DNA of 64,000 bases from Lamellibrachia columna (GCA_963662155.1 OY759266.1:3450526-3514525); one strand, 5' to 3'; shown: positions 60,501 to 63,960, numbered from the stretch's first letter. The notes: generated by a model from the sequence alone, not told the origin. Translations and numbers: made by a program.

Positions 60501-62204
60501 ACAGATTCATGTAGCTGTACACTTAGCCCCATACACAAACAGATTCATGTCGCTGTACACTTAGCCTCGTACACAAACAGATTCATGTAGCTGTACACTT
60601 AGCCTCGTACACAAACAGATTCATGTAGCTGTACACTTAGCCCCGTACACAAACAGATTCATGTAGCTGTACACTTAGCCCCGTACACAAATAGTTTCAT
60701 GTAGCTGTACACTTAGCCCCATACACAAACAGATTCATGTAGCTGTACACTTAGCCCCACACACACAAACAGATTCATGTAGCTGTACACTTAGCCCCAT
60801 ACACAGATTCATGTAGCTGTACACTTAGCCCTGTACACAAACAGATTCATGAAGTTGTACACTTAGCCCCATACACAAACAGATTCATGTAGCTGTAAAC
60901 TTAGCCCCGCATACATCCAGATTCATGTAGCTGTACACTTAGCCCCATACACAAACAGATTCATGTTGCTGTACACTTAGCCTCGTACACAAACAGATTC
61001 ATGTAGCTGTACACTTAGCCCCGTACACAAACAGATTCATGTAGCTGTACACTTAGCCACGTACACAAACAGATTCATGTAGCTGTACACTTAGCCCCGT
61101 ACACAAATAGTTTCATGTAGCTGTACACTTAGCCCCACACACAAACAGATTCATGTAACTGTACACTTAGCCTCGTACACAGATTCATGTAGCTGTACAC
61201 TTAGCCCCGTACACAAACAGATTTATGTAGCTGACTAGCTGTACACTTAGCCCCGTACACAAACAGATTCATGTAGCTGTACACTTAGCCCCGCACACAA
61301 ACAGATTCATGTAGCTGTACACTTAGCCCCATATACAAACAGATTCATGTCGCTGTACACTTAGCCTCGTACACAAACAGATTCATGTAGCTGTACACTT
61401 AGCCCCGTACACAAACAGATTCATGTAGCTGTACACTTAGCCCCGTACACAAACAGATTCATGTAGCTGTGCACTTAGCCCCGTACACAAATAGTTTCAT
61501 GTAGCTGTATACTTAGCCCCATACACAAACAGATTCATGTAGCTGTACACTTAGCCCCACACACAAACATATTCATGTAGCTGTACACTTAGCCCCGTAC
61601 ACAGATTCATGTAGCTGTACACTTAGCCCCGTACACAAACAGATTTATGTAGCTGTACACTTAGCCCCATACACAAACAGATTCATGTAGCTGTACACTT
61701 AGTCCCGTACACAGATTCATGTAGCTGTACACTTAGCCCCGTACACAAACAGATTGATGTAGCTGACTAGCTGCACACAAACAGAATCATGTAGTTGTAC
61801 ACTTAGCCCTGTACACAAACAGATTCATGTAGCTGTACACTTAGCTGTAGCTGTACACTTAACAGATTCATGTAGCTGTACACTTAGCCCCATACACAAA
61901 CATATTCATGTAGCTGATTAGCTGTACACTTAGCCCCGCACACAAACAGATTCATGTAGCTGTACACTTAGCCCCATACACAAACAGATTCATGTAGCTG
62001 TACACTTAGCCCCGTACACAAACAGATTCATGTAGCTGACTAGCTGTACACTTAGCCCTGTACACAAACAGATCGTTTGTTTGCAGACAACCAGCGCAGA
62101 AGGCAAATGAAGCAGGAGATGTTCTCAGCGATATCGGCAACATGCTTCAAGACCTCACTGACGAACTCGACGCAATGTTGGAATGTGACCTTGACCTTCA
62201 ATGA
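14632..62204 (+). CDS. caskin: Caskin homologue (SH3, two SAM domains, Caskin tail), 12 exons, 5' part outside the window
   Basis: Joined coding exons: 14632-14726, 22630-22741, 24364-24561, 26059-26126, 46549-46725, 51807-52082, 52765-52875, 54206-54307, 55307-55445, 55941-57641, 58362-58461, 62087-62204. All introns are GT-AG and every phase matches, giving 3197 nt that complete a codon begun upstream. Domain order (SH3, Ser-rich linker, SAM-SAM, long Pro/Ser region, acidic helical tail) is that of vertebrate CASKIN1/2 and fly Ckn. These are scaffolds at synapses and downstream of LAR-type receptor phosphatases, whose SAM pairs polymerise. Ankyrin repeats should precede the SH3 and are not in the window. 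The CASK-binding IWV-x-R type motif of vertebrate CASKIN1 is not in any exon found, although a missed exon in the 20-kb intron is possible. Introns are up to 20.4 kb and stuffed with minisatellites. Confidence 0.95.
14853..17134. repeat. 60-bp minisatellite, about 38 copies, with a duplicated 540-bp block
   Basis: Nearly identical 60-bp units (containing gagcgtcagccacagtctag and gtcagcagccagtagttacc) begin about 125 bp after the donor of the first SH3 exon. Sparse variants (gtgtag for gtctag, taattacc for tagttacc, gaacgtc for gagcgtc) show that 15241-15780 and 15781-16320 carry the same nine-unit order of variants. That is a recent duplication of 540 bp. Stops occur in the frames, so it is not coding. 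Confidence 0.97.
17135..18046. other. Intron spacer between two arrays
   Basis: AT-rich. It contains a short triple of tgtaatgtac near 17377 and a LINE 3' end described separately. Confidence 0.5.
17610..17935 (+). mobile_element. LINE 3'-end fragment
   Basis: A decayed stretch with the look of the last codons and 3' UTR of a CR1/L2-like LINE, including a tail reading gcctctgagctcaggttcct then gaggatacaggtgccatagaa. The same tail occurs at 48460-48500, so the two are copies of one family. No intact frame is left. Confidence 0.55.
18047..19626. repeat. 76-bp minisatellite, about 21 copies
   Basis: The unit contains ttgtgagactgggaaggttt and gatgggagtctccatcaccg. Copies differ almost only by a T/C site (gtatgttg or gtatgctg), giving an alternating, partly dimeric pattern in the middle. 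The first copy is slightly diverged. The array decays into ttattacaatgt repeats at its right edge. Confidence 0.97.
19714..20514. repeat. 20-bp minisatellite, 40 near-identical copies
   Basis: The unit is cgagacaccaagtcagtaca. Only four or five single-base variants (cgaaacacc, cgacacacc) are seen, mostly near the left end. No + frame has a stop, because 20 bp cycles through the three frames, so a spurious 279-codon frame with a 20-residue peptide period appears. It starts about 90 bp after the 76-bp array ends. Confidence 0.97.
20515..22538. other. Intron sequence, unique plus one possible retroposon
   Basis: Mostly unique AT-rich sequence. The block 21690-22235 is described separately. No exon is seen before the SH3 acceptor at 22629. 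Confidence 0.45.
21690..22235. mobile_element. Possible dispersed retroposon fragment
   Basis: A segment with more CpG than its surroundings, ending in cagacagacactgctttata, a wording common at the 3' ends of invertebrate retroposons. Two copies of ctgggaagtggtgtag lie inside. The minus strand is open for 174 codons, but I recognise no protein. The call rests on texture only, with no second copy in the window. Confidence 0.3.
22539..22612. repeat. Short tandem repeat upstream of the SH3 acceptor
   Basis: About five copies of gtgtacagccgttgt-like units end 17 bp before the acceptor AG at 22628-22629. Confidence 0.75.
22630..22741 (+). CDS. caskin: Caskin exon: SH3 domain, second half
   Basis: The acceptor ttggttttcag ends at 22629 and the donor GTAAGT follows 22741. 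The peptide reads [19 protein letters not shown] and then [26 protein letters not shown] and the GYFPSS strand are diagnostic of caskin SH3 domains, where vertebrate copies have VLEQHPDGRWKG and GYFP. The Trp of the binding groove is kept. It enters in phase 0 and leaves one G that completes Val with the next exon. It completes an SH3 of about 68 residues. Confidence 0.97.
22771..22850. repeat. 33-bp duplication just after the SH3 donor
   Basis: cctgcttctccctggcacag followed by tccttccctctt occurs twice, starting about 30 bp downstream of the exon. Confidence 0.8.
22851..24363. other. Intron, nothing recognised
   Basis: Unique sequence; no repeat or exon is recognised between the 33-bp duplication and the acceptor at 24363. 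Confidence 0.5.
24364..24561 (+). CDS. caskin: Caskin exon: Pro/Ser-rich linker after SH3
   Basis: The acceptor cattttacag ends at 24363 and the donor GTGAGT follows 24561. In the frame set by the SH3 exon it reads (V)[18 protein letters not shown] and later [32 protein letters not shown]. Length is 198 nt, phase 1 in and out, so it could be skipped without a frame change. No known domain. PPPPSP is a possible SH3 or EVH1 ligand. It is poorly conserved with vertebrates, so the call rests on splice sites and phase. Confidence 0.8.
24657..24775. repeat. AT-rich palindromic segment
   Basis: Alternating tataata and attatta runs with self-complementary words such as tatataataattattattat, able to fold on itself. 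No element ends are recognised. Confidence 0.55.
24831..24891. repeat. Six copies of acattacacat-like unit
   Basis: A perfect short array of 11 bp with small slips (cattacacata). Confidence 0.85.
25141..25437. repeat. CA-rich microsatellite/minisatellite
   Basis: Alternating purine-pyrimidine sequence built of acacac, gcatgc and caggcacacaca words over 300 bp. It gives several spurious Cys/Val or His/Thr frames. Long CA/TG runs can adopt Z-DNA; that is an inference only. Confidence 0.9.
25438..26058. other. Intron, nothing recognised
   Basis: Unique sequence between the CA-rich tract and the next exon. Confidence 0.5.
26059..26126 (+). CDS. caskin: Caskin exon: short Ser-rich linker exon
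   Basis: The acceptor gtggtttcag ends at 26058 and the donor GTAAGA follows 26126. With the preceding G it encodes 23 residues, [20 protein letters not shown] then GTQ, ending in phase 0. The DRDSGISP stretch looks like a phosphorylatable linker. Identification rests on good splice sites and the matching phases on both sides. A 20.4-kb intron follows. Confidence 0.8.
26150..26285. repeat. 27-bp repeat just after an exon donor, about 5 copies
   Basis: Copies of caccaggtggtgtagtacct with ctctcaat spacers start about 25 bp after the exon. Related copies recur alone at about 26725-26750 and inside the duplication at 27118-27290. Confidence 0.85.
26286..28147. other. Start of the 20-kb intron
   Basis: Unique AT-rich sequence apart from the 27118-27290 duplication. 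No exon is recognised. Confidence 0.5.
27118..27290. repeat. 84-bp tandem duplication containing the caccaggtgg motif
   Basis: The block with tctggtggtacagtacctgc and tccattcaccaggtgg occurs twice, followed in each copy by tacctctttcattcattaga. It is related to the repeat at 26150-26285. Confidence 0.85.
28148..28614. repeat. 22-bp minisatellite, about 21 copies
   Basis: The unit is taatactagcagtctacagc plus ag. Variants (caatctac, ctgtctac, catcag, cagcaaaa) are scattered. Confidence 0.95.
28826..29230. repeat. ~41-bp degenerate minisatellite, about 10 copies
   Basis: The unit contains tctcctgtctagtctttctg and tcacgaccatcaactgaaata, with many substitutions and small indels. It is an older array than its neighbours. 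Confidence 0.9.
29231..30849. other. Intron sequence
   Basis: Unique AT-rich DNA with three copies of tcaatatgtgcag near 29655-29690 and a loose array of gcattcaaatgc (about 30716-30840) next to the SINE. No exon is seen. Confidence 0.5.
30850..31024 (-). mobile_element. tRNA-derived SINE, minus strand
   Basis: The minus strand carries a B box GGTTCGATTCC (30959-30969) and an A-box-like TGGTTGAGTGGTT (31001-31013), at the spacing of a tRNA with a variable arm. The body that follows includes cttggccaat and agagacattaaaagccgttg then gtcc. The agacrttaaa..ggtcc wording is frequent in SINE central domains of marine invertebrates. The tRNA-like part is not a usable tRNA gene. It also makes a spurious 110-codon + frame. 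Confidence 0.75.
31025..32900. other. Intron sequence, nothing recognised
   Basis: Mostly unique sequence. Short related words (gccaagactg, tgctagcaa, gatatgc) recur around 32090-32220 as a loose repeat. No exon is supported. Confidence 0.5.
32901..33083. repeat. 46-bp tandem repeat, 4 copies, each with a potential hairpin
   Basis: Units start acaatcctgcacatgtgcta at 32901, 32947, 32993 and 33039. Within each, caatcct is complementary to aggattg, with the palindrome gcacatgtgc between, so every unit can fold into a stem. Confidence 0.9.
33084..33739. other. Degenerate gtagct/gatactgg repeats
   Basis: About 33120-33425 consists of poorly conserved words (tagtagctatgatactgga, aacctagtag) that look like a decayed array. 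The rest is unique. Confidence 0.5.
33740..35140 (+). mobile_element. Dispersed repeat family, copy 1, with an internal expanded array
   Basis: The left part (tcattcagcctgtcatgaac then caggttcattgat; gctaaaatcattgaaagg; ttgatcgttagaccaggtaa) and the right part (aaacaacaaatttgcataaa; gattctaaaataaaacga; gaggaagaaccttc) recur in the same order at 39890-40600. Portions recur at 44965-45140 and 57985-58152. In this copy the short motif between the two parts has become a 1-kb minisatellite. There is no coding capacity and no element ends are identified. Confidence 0.7.
34063..35052. repeat. 26-bp minisatellite, about 38 copies, inside the dispersed repeat
   Basis: The unit is close to gagctagcatgtcatagt plus ggatacta, with left-hand units reading gctgacacgttgtag and right-hand units gctagaatgtcatag. 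The other family copies have this motif once only (about 40490 and 58045). Confidence 0.95.
35141..36349. other. Intron sequence with a 27-bp duplication and a GT-rich tract
   Basis: ggtattactagtgccaggca occurs twice at about 35857-35915. From 36115 to 36315 the sequence is GT-rich (tgcgcatgtgtggtgtgtgt-like). No exon is seen. Confidence 0.55.
36350..37688 (-). mobile_element. Non-autonomous DNA transposon with terminal inverted repeats, copy 2
   Basis: It has the same CAGGGGTGAGATTTAGC ends as 1043-2011, in opposite orientation, with shared interior (for example tcaggtcctgt, ggtgaattaatcggg, aactgaacggtcattcta). A foreign segment of about 575 bp sits inside. Outside the ends catttg (left) and cattgt (right) give no clean target duplication. 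Confidence 0.8.
36717..37290. mobile_element. Nested insertion within the inverted-repeat transposon
   Basis: Comparison with copy 1 shows extra sequence here. It starts with catactagcaaaaatgccc followed by a perfect short hairpin cccgtcctgaggacggg, and ends after an acatacaaacatacatacat tail. A hairpin near one end and a simple-repeat tail at the other suggest a retroposon. I cannot name the family. Confidence 0.55.
37689..38968. other. Intron sequence
   Basis: Unique AT-rich DNA apart from the 69-bp triplication at 37828-38034. No exon is seen. Confidence 0.5.
37828..38034. repeat. 69-bp tandem repeat, 3 copies
   Basis: Units contain ctaaagaagcat, atttcaacacaaatacccgg and gtggaattaaaca. 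69 bp is in frame, which makes a spurious minus-strand 89-codon frame. Confidence 0.9.
38969..39365. repeat. 11-bp minisatellite, about 36 copies
   Basis: Units are tgctggcagtg and tgctggctgtg, with occasional tgctgacagtg and tttactggcag variants. The array is open in several frames on both strands (spurious frames up to 188 codons). Confidence 0.95.
39366..39889. other. Intron spacer
   Basis: Unique sequence with an agaaccttatctc duplication near 39780-39810. Confidence 0.45.
39890..40600 (+). mobile_element. Dispersed repeat family, copy 2, with a different internal array
   Basis: It aligns in order with 33740-35140: gaatcaggttcattaatg; gctaaaatcatcaaagca; tttaatcgttagatgaga; then actaaataatacatttgc; gctagcatgtcatagtga; gttctaaaatgagac; gaggaagaacctt. 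Here the gctagcatgtcatag motif is single, but another motif (tgtatgactacctttatg then tcat) has expanded to six copies at 40043-40176. Confidence 0.7.
40043..40176. repeat. 22-bp tandem repeat, 6 copies
   Basis: The unit is tgtatgactacctttatg plus tcat. It lies inside the dispersed repeat copy 39890-40600. Confidence 0.9.
40893..41019. repeat. 21-bp tandem repeat, 6 exact copies
   Basis: The unit ctccttgcttcatccaccgg plus c is 21 bp and in frame, so the minus strand reads RPVDEAR six times in a 78-codon frame. There is no splice or start evidence. Confidence 0.93.
41399..41510. repeat. 24-bp tandem repeat, about 4 copies
   Basis: The unit is ccctcagtgttctgtattga plus gacc, with one- or two-base slips in the C run. 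Confidence 0.88.
42453..42593 (+). CDS. caskin: Candidate internal first exon or cassette exon of caskin
   Basis: An ATG with A at -3 opens 47 codons, starting [18 protein letters not shown] and ending [15 protein letters not shown], followed by a donor (GTATGA) at 42594. An in-frame TAA lies at 42438-42440. The exon ends in phase 0, exactly what the exon at 46549 needs. Used as a first exon it gives a 954-residue protein without ankyrin repeats and SH3 but with both SAM domains. Alternatively the CAG at 42456-42458 could act as an acceptor, giving a 135-nt in-frame cassette exon between 26126 and 46549, but the pyrimidine tract is poor. The basic, Ser/Arg-rich composition is exon-like, GC is higher than its surroundings, and there is no repeat. 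Confidence 0.55.
43311..43663. repeat. 44-bp minisatellite, 8 copies
   Basis: The unit contains ttgtggtagaacatgcagta and agaagcatgataggcagagt. Copies are nearly identical and open in three minus-strand frames. Confidence 0.95.
43738..43835. repeat. Polypyrimidine (CT-rich) tract
   Basis: Nearly pure C/T sequence (ctctccctccctctttctct-like) for about 100 bp on the + strand. It might act as a splicing-regulatory tract or form triplex DNA; both are inference. Confidence 0.8.
44670..44720. repeat. Tetranucleotide run (gcgt)n(gctt)n
   Basis: gtgcgtgcgtgcgtgcgtgc followed by atgcttgcttgcttgctt. Confidence 0.9.
44965..45140 (+). mobile_element. Dispersed repeat family, partial copy 3
   Basis: Shares tgaatcaggttcattgatg, aagtaatgtgtgc and ccatttttgccctttt with the 39890-40600 copy. 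The right part is missing. Confidence 0.5.
45141..46548. other. Last part of the 20-kb intron
   Basis: A degenerate block at about 45370-45860 includes a 46-bp duplication (aaggttgttgtccttgtcca / aaggtagttgtccttgtcca). On the minus strand it carries words like [16 protein letters not shown], reminiscent of the end of LINE reverse transcriptases. Around 46190-46250 gtcaatcacctgt-like words repeat. No exon is seen. Confidence 0.4.
46549..46725 (+). CDS. caskin: Caskin exon: Ser/Asn/Gly-rich linker
   Basis: The acceptor ggtttctgcgtag ends at 46548 and the donor GTGAGT follows 46725. It encodes 59 residues in phase 0 both ends: [35 protein letters not shown], then an S/N/G-rich tail ([18 protein letters not shown]). 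Vertebrate caskins have a comparable S/G-rich stretch before the SAM pair. Being in frame at both ends, it can join either 26126 or the candidate first exon 42453-42593. Confidence 0.9.
47275..47690 (+). mobile_element. LINE fragment, C-terminal end of ORF2
   Basis: The + frame reads [20 protein letters not shown] then EGKRSRGRK. This is the well-known LINE C-terminal pattern (GHV.R.....L...G...GKR.RGR....W) that follows the reverse transcriptase domain. It has lost its frame in the last third. It is a decayed 5'-truncated copy. Confidence 0.8.
48160..48530 (+). mobile_element. LINE 3'-end fragment
   Basis: Broken codons followed by gccgctgagctcaggtttct then gaggatttaggcaggatagaa, which matches the tail at 17870-17915. 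It is a second copy of the same LINE family. Confidence 0.55.
49163..50420. repeat. 45-bp minisatellite, about 28 copies
   Basis: The unit contains gtggccagtataaaccatga and gtactctttctgtcactgta. 45 bp is in frame, so both strands stay open (minus 422 codons, + 215 and 89 codons), with a frame change where one unit near 49891 lost two bases. Peptide repeats [15 protein letters not shown] and [15 protein letters not shown] are by-products. The variants cctgggtggc, tctggatggc, cctgtgtgcc recur in similar order, hinting at block duplication. Confidence 0.97.
50421..51806. other. Intron sequence
   Basis: AT-rich unique sequence, then the (ctgg)n and cagacagactgacag tracts at 51449-51640. No exon is seen. 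Confidence 0.5.
51449..51640. repeat. (ctgg)n microsatellite with ctgtctgcttg and cagacagac tracts
   Basis: About a dozen ctgg units, then degenerate gctgtctgct and gacagacaga words. Confidence 0.9.
51807..52082 (+). CDS. caskin: Caskin exon: His/Ser-rich linker leading into the SAM pair
   Basis: The acceptor tgtttgccttgtag ends at 51806 and the donor GTAAGT follows 52082. It encodes 92 residues in phase 0 throughout. After a Pro, His, Gln-rich start ([13 protein letters not shown]) it contains [20 protein letters not shown] then [11 protein letters not shown]. The [17 protein letters not shown] block is a strongly conserved caskin signature immediately upstream of SAM1. GC content is well above that of the introns. 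Confidence 0.97.
52083..52499. other. Intron, unique part
   Basis: AT-rich sequence. Nothing is recognised before the repeats that lead to the SAM1 acceptor. Confidence 0.5.
52500..52760. repeat. Degenerate ~50-bp repeat running up to the SAM1 acceptor
   Basis: Four or five diverged units of cacacaatgtaataatctgc and agccatgaccaatgtgactt. The last one ends in tgtgtggcag, which is the acceptor of the SAM1 exon (AG 52763-52764). Confidence 0.8.
52765..52875 (+). CDS. caskin: Caskin exon: SAM1, first half
   Basis: The acceptor gacttgtgtggcag ends at 52764 and the donor GTAAGT follows 52875. 37 residues: [38 protein letters not shown]...L.FEEY...[15 protein letters not shown] matches the first SAM of CASKIN1/2, including the nearly invariant [13 protein letters not shown] word that continues into the next exon. 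Phase 0 at both ends. The intron inside SAM1 sits right after TPE. Confidence 0.98.
52876..54205. other. Intron splitting SAM1
   Basis: Holds a three-copy 26-bp repeat (53731-53815) and a 221-codon open frame on the minus strand (53560-54225) without recognisable motifs that runs into the SAM1 exon antisense. A 129-codon + frame at 53009-53398 is likewise unexplained. Confidence 0.45.
53731..53815. repeat. 26-bp tandem repeat, 3 copies
   Basis: ggcagtgcatgtaccgtgcc plus accaat repeated three times. Confidence 0.9.
54206..54307 (+). CDS. caskin: Caskin exon: SAM1, second half
   Basis: The acceptor ctgaactttgcag ends at 54205 and the donor GTGCGT follows 54307. 34 residues: [40 protein letters not shown](I/V)TKP.HRK is the caskin SAM1 signature, equivalent to the helix-5 start used in SAM-SAM contacts. 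The tail 'I..GIPDFKP' corresponds to the short linker to SAM2 (vertebrates: W.P...P). Phase 0 both ends. The donor has C at +4, weaker than the others. Confidence 0.98.
54308..55116. other. Intron between SAM1 and SAM2
   Basis: Unique AT-rich sequence until the acceptor-containing repeat begins. Confidence 0.5.
55117..55314. repeat. Tandem repeat that includes the SAM2 splice acceptor
   Basis: Units of 34 bp then 23 bp, each carrying gtgttgtag followed by agtg(a/g)tgt. The acceptor-like ttgtag occurs at 55141, 55175, 55209, 55232, 55255, 55278 and 55301. The last is the one that precedes the SAM2 exon, and the first nine exon bases (agtgatgtg) are part of the unit. Confidence 0.92.
55307..55445 (+). 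CDS. caskin: Caskin exon: SAM2, main part
   Basis: The acceptor gtgtgttgtag ends at 55306 and the donor GTACGA follows 55445. 46 residues: [46 protein letters not shown] plus a G. WL..L.L..Y...LV..GY.S...L.D.TWEDL.(D/E)IGI.KLGHQKK is the caskin SAM2. The intron falls inside the codon for the Gly of LGHQKK. The acceptor was chosen because it is the only one of seven near-identical copies that keeps frame without a stop. The donor is weak (GTACGA). Confidence 0.97.
55446..55940. other. Short intron, nothing recognised
   Basis: Unique AT-rich sequence of 495 bp between the two SAM2 exons. Confidence 0.6.
55941..57641 (+). CDS. caskin: Caskin exon: end of SAM2 and long Pro/Ser-rich region
   Basis: The acceptor acttgtctacag ends at 55940. 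The first bases complete (G)[16 protein letters not shown], the last SAM2 helix. Then follow about 540 residues rich in Pro, Ser and Thr. Notable words are [20 protein letters not shown] (56055-56114), [10 protein letters not shown] (about 56713), [18 protein letters not shown] (56903-56956, a class-II-like SH3 ligand that vertebrates keep as PPPPPPKR), a QQQKLQQ run, and [15 protein letters not shown] (57503-57547), matching vertebrate LPF.EE.N.TIKQR. The donor g|GTAGGA at 57642 leaves one G that pairs with 58362 to make Gly. The reading frame stays open past the donor to TAG 57797-57799. Phosphorylation and SH3 binding in this region are inferred from composition. Confidence 0.96.
57642..57799 (+). 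CDS. caskin: Possible alternative C-terminus by intron retention
   Basis: If the donor at 57642 is not used, the frame continues for 51-52 residues, [20 protein letters not shown] followed by [17 protein letters not shown], to a TAG at 57797-57799. The stretch is strongly basic and not repetitive. Vertebrate caskins have a SDTVKRRPK word at about this distance after TIKQR, and RTVRLKK here is vaguely similar, so coding use is plausible. The product would lack the exon with the conserved [10 protein letters not shown] word and the Caskin tail. No poly(A) signal follows closely, and it may simply be an open intron start. Confidence 0.35.
57985..58152 (+). mobile_element. Dispersed repeat family, right-hand part, copy 4
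   Basis: aactaaataacaaacttgca, gctaacatgtcatagtggat, ctcaaatgagac and gaggaaggcccttt follow the order seen at 34020-35140 and 40460-40600. The 26-bp motif is present once. Confidence 0.7.
58362..58461 (+). CDS. caskin: Caskin exon: conserved KRLDQ element
   Basis: The acceptor ttttttgtgtcacag ends at 58361 and the donor GTGAGT follows 58461. With the G from 57641 it reads [18 protein letters not shown] then [15 protein letters not shown], leaving AG for the next exon. Vertebrate CASKIN1 has a comparable Q.RLEQTSSSLAAAL segment shortly before its tail, so this exon is the start of the conserved C-terminal module. Phases 1 in and 2 out agree with both neighbours. Confidence 0.93.
58462..58814. 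other. Start of the last intron
   Basis: Unique sequence; nothing recognised. Confidence 0.5.
58815..59350 (-). mobile_element. 5'-truncated LINE, minus strand, C-terminal ORF2 and 3' UTR
   Basis: The minus-strand frame contains [31 protein letters not shown] and [16 protein letters not shown]. This is the classic end of CR1/L2-type LINE ORF2 (MYKY...LP..F...F....H.YNTR..........R..G..IWN). In-frame codons continue upstream ([11 protein letters not shown]) to 59350, where the sequence meets the 38-bp array. The 3' end is a ttgatttgat-rich tail at 58815-58870. The frame is intact over about 100 codons, so this is a fairly young copy. Confidence 0.85.
59355..62073. repeat. 38-bp minisatellite, about 70 copies, ending at the last acceptor
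   Basis: The unit is gattcatgtagctgtacact plus tagccccgtacacaaaca. Recurrent variants: short units lacking aaaca before gattcatg, long units with an extra gctgactag, and taggcctag-like or cccata changes. Long units at about 59846, 60420 and 61220 sit in similar neighbourhoods, showing larger duplicated blocks. The last unit's AG (62070-62071) is 15 nt before the acceptor AG of the final exon. Confidence 0.97.
62087..62204 (+). CDS. caskin: Caskin final exon: Caskin tail
   Basis: The acceptor gatcgtttgtttgcag ends at 62086. The first base completes Arg, then [38 protein letters not shown] and TGA at 62202-62204. The acidic amphipathic helix IL.DI..MFD.L.DQLDAML is the diagnostic 'Caskin tail' domain at the very end of CASKIN1 and CASKIN2, and it matches here almost residue for residue in pattern. 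A six-residue extension (ECDLDLQ-like) follows the usual end. This exon fixes the 3' end of the gene. Confidence 0.97.
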
Positions 62205-62748
62205 TGTCGAACATATAACAAGTGGGGGACTGTTAACCCAAACCGTGGAAAGCCGTCCTACTGACACGGGCTTGTGAACTTGAAGCTAGGGTGTCTGGAT
62301 GCCTCCTAGCTGACAAACGGGGTCTGATGCACAGCAATGGCTGGACCTGCAGCTGTGCAAATATACATACAAATATATATAGTATATACATACAAATATA
62401 TAGCACATACATACACTGTATATAACGCTCACAGTATGCCCATATGCATACAGAAACTGCTTCTGCTGGTTATTGAAACTGAAACTAGTGTCCGTTCATT
62501 CTCTCGGCATTGTTTATATTTCAGTGTTGTAAATTATTGAGATTGTTATCATTGTCATAATAGGATAGTTTATGCTGTACTCATATTGTTTTACAGTACA
62601 TAATAGTGTTTATAAAAATGACGTACATACGCCAGCAACAAATGAACCTCGGAGCGTACATTGTGACAGGGCGTTTGTTGTGTGTTTGTGAAAGTGATAC
62701 TCTTGTGGCAACTGAACCAGCAGTTTGATTAACATGAAAAGCAACTGA

Positions 62749-62754
62749 AATAAA
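62749..62754 (+). promoter_or_regulatory. Poly(A) signal AATAAA, proximal
   Basis: The first canonical AATAAA after the stop codon, about 545 nt downstream. Confidence 0.5.
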
Positions 62755-63782
62755 TTTGAAGAAATAATGTAATAATGTTCTTAATGCCAAACAGGAAGGG
62801 GCCAATATGTGGAGCATTTAGTAAACTGCTTGTTTGTTTGTTCAGGGTTGGTGTTGTTGAACATCCAGGCTGAATGAGTAATTGCATGTACAATGGTGTA
62901 AGTTATCCAAAATAACTGAAGGCTAAGATAAACTTATTTACATATCACTGGAGTTAATAACAATGGATTGCACCTGTTCCCTTCCACCTTAATCCCTCCC
63001 CTTTTTGGGGGCAAATATTCTGGTGTACAGCAAAGTTGCTGACGTAAAGGAGTGTTTCGGTAGTGTATATTTGTATAGTTAATTTATTCGTCTAGAACTC
63101 AACTTAGCCAATGTCTTACCTAAATTGGCATTGATTCACGTACATCAGAGTTTATAAATGAAGATGCTGAGCTAGACAGTGTTGAAGTTTGATATGTATC
63201 GTTGAAAGTTGTTTTCATTCTCTTGTATATTTCCTATATTTGTACAAAGACGGCTCTGCTGGAACTATTTACATTTCATGTCCTTTTAAAATGCTCTATT
63301 CCCACCGATACTGGCAGAAAAACAAATCAACATTTGTTTGAATCTAGTGATGTAATTTCCCAGTATTGCTTGCCGCTTGCCAAGGCATTGTTTGTGAACA
63401 TTTGTGGAGAAGCTGACACCGGTCATGTTGAGATAGCCCAAATAGATCATGCAAGAAAATTGTTACAAAAGCCGACTTAAATTGCGATTGTTTGCACCTC
63501 ATGGTTACAATGTTGGTTGAATCTATTAATCAGTTACACTGTTAAACAAAACAGCAGTTCAACTGTTGTAAAATAATATTGAAATTTGCTTTGCATTTAT
63601 TTGTTTTTGTAACTAATATTCATAGTTGCACGTTTTGAGTCGGCCAGACAAATACAGTTTTAGACAAGTTGCTGGATGTGTAATTGTTATTGCCTAGTTA
63701 GTTGTCTCTTGAGTGATTGACACAAGCCACTCATCTTCATTGTACATACTGGGAGTTGAGGGGACGTTGGATGCCACGTGAA

Positions 63783-63788
63783 AATAAA
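63783..63788 (+). promoter_or_regulatory. Poly(A) signal AATAAA, distal
   Basis: A second AATAAA, followed within 40 nt by GT-rich sequence (ttgttgacatattgtgttgt) of the kind found downstream of cleavage sites. It is the better candidate for the main site. Confidence 0.5.
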
Positions 63789-63854
63789 TTGTTTACTAAT
63801 GTTCATTGTTGACATATTGTGTTGTGGAGAATATGGGACTGGTTTCACAAAGCA

Positions 63855-63960
63855 TTCGAACATATGAACTTTCATATAAATGTATGAACTTTCACTCAAA
63901 CGTATGAACTTTCACACAAATGTATGAAATTTTATACAAACATGAGCTTTCATACAAAGA
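63855..63960. repeat. 22-bp degenerate repeat, about 5 copies
   Basis: Variants of aaacgtatgaactttcacac. Confidence 0.85.

Noticed and set aside
63202..63480. 92-codon secreted-like small protein in the 3' region
   Set aside because: Hydrophobic start but no recognisable family and no splice or promoter evidence. Most likely chance within the 3' UTR.
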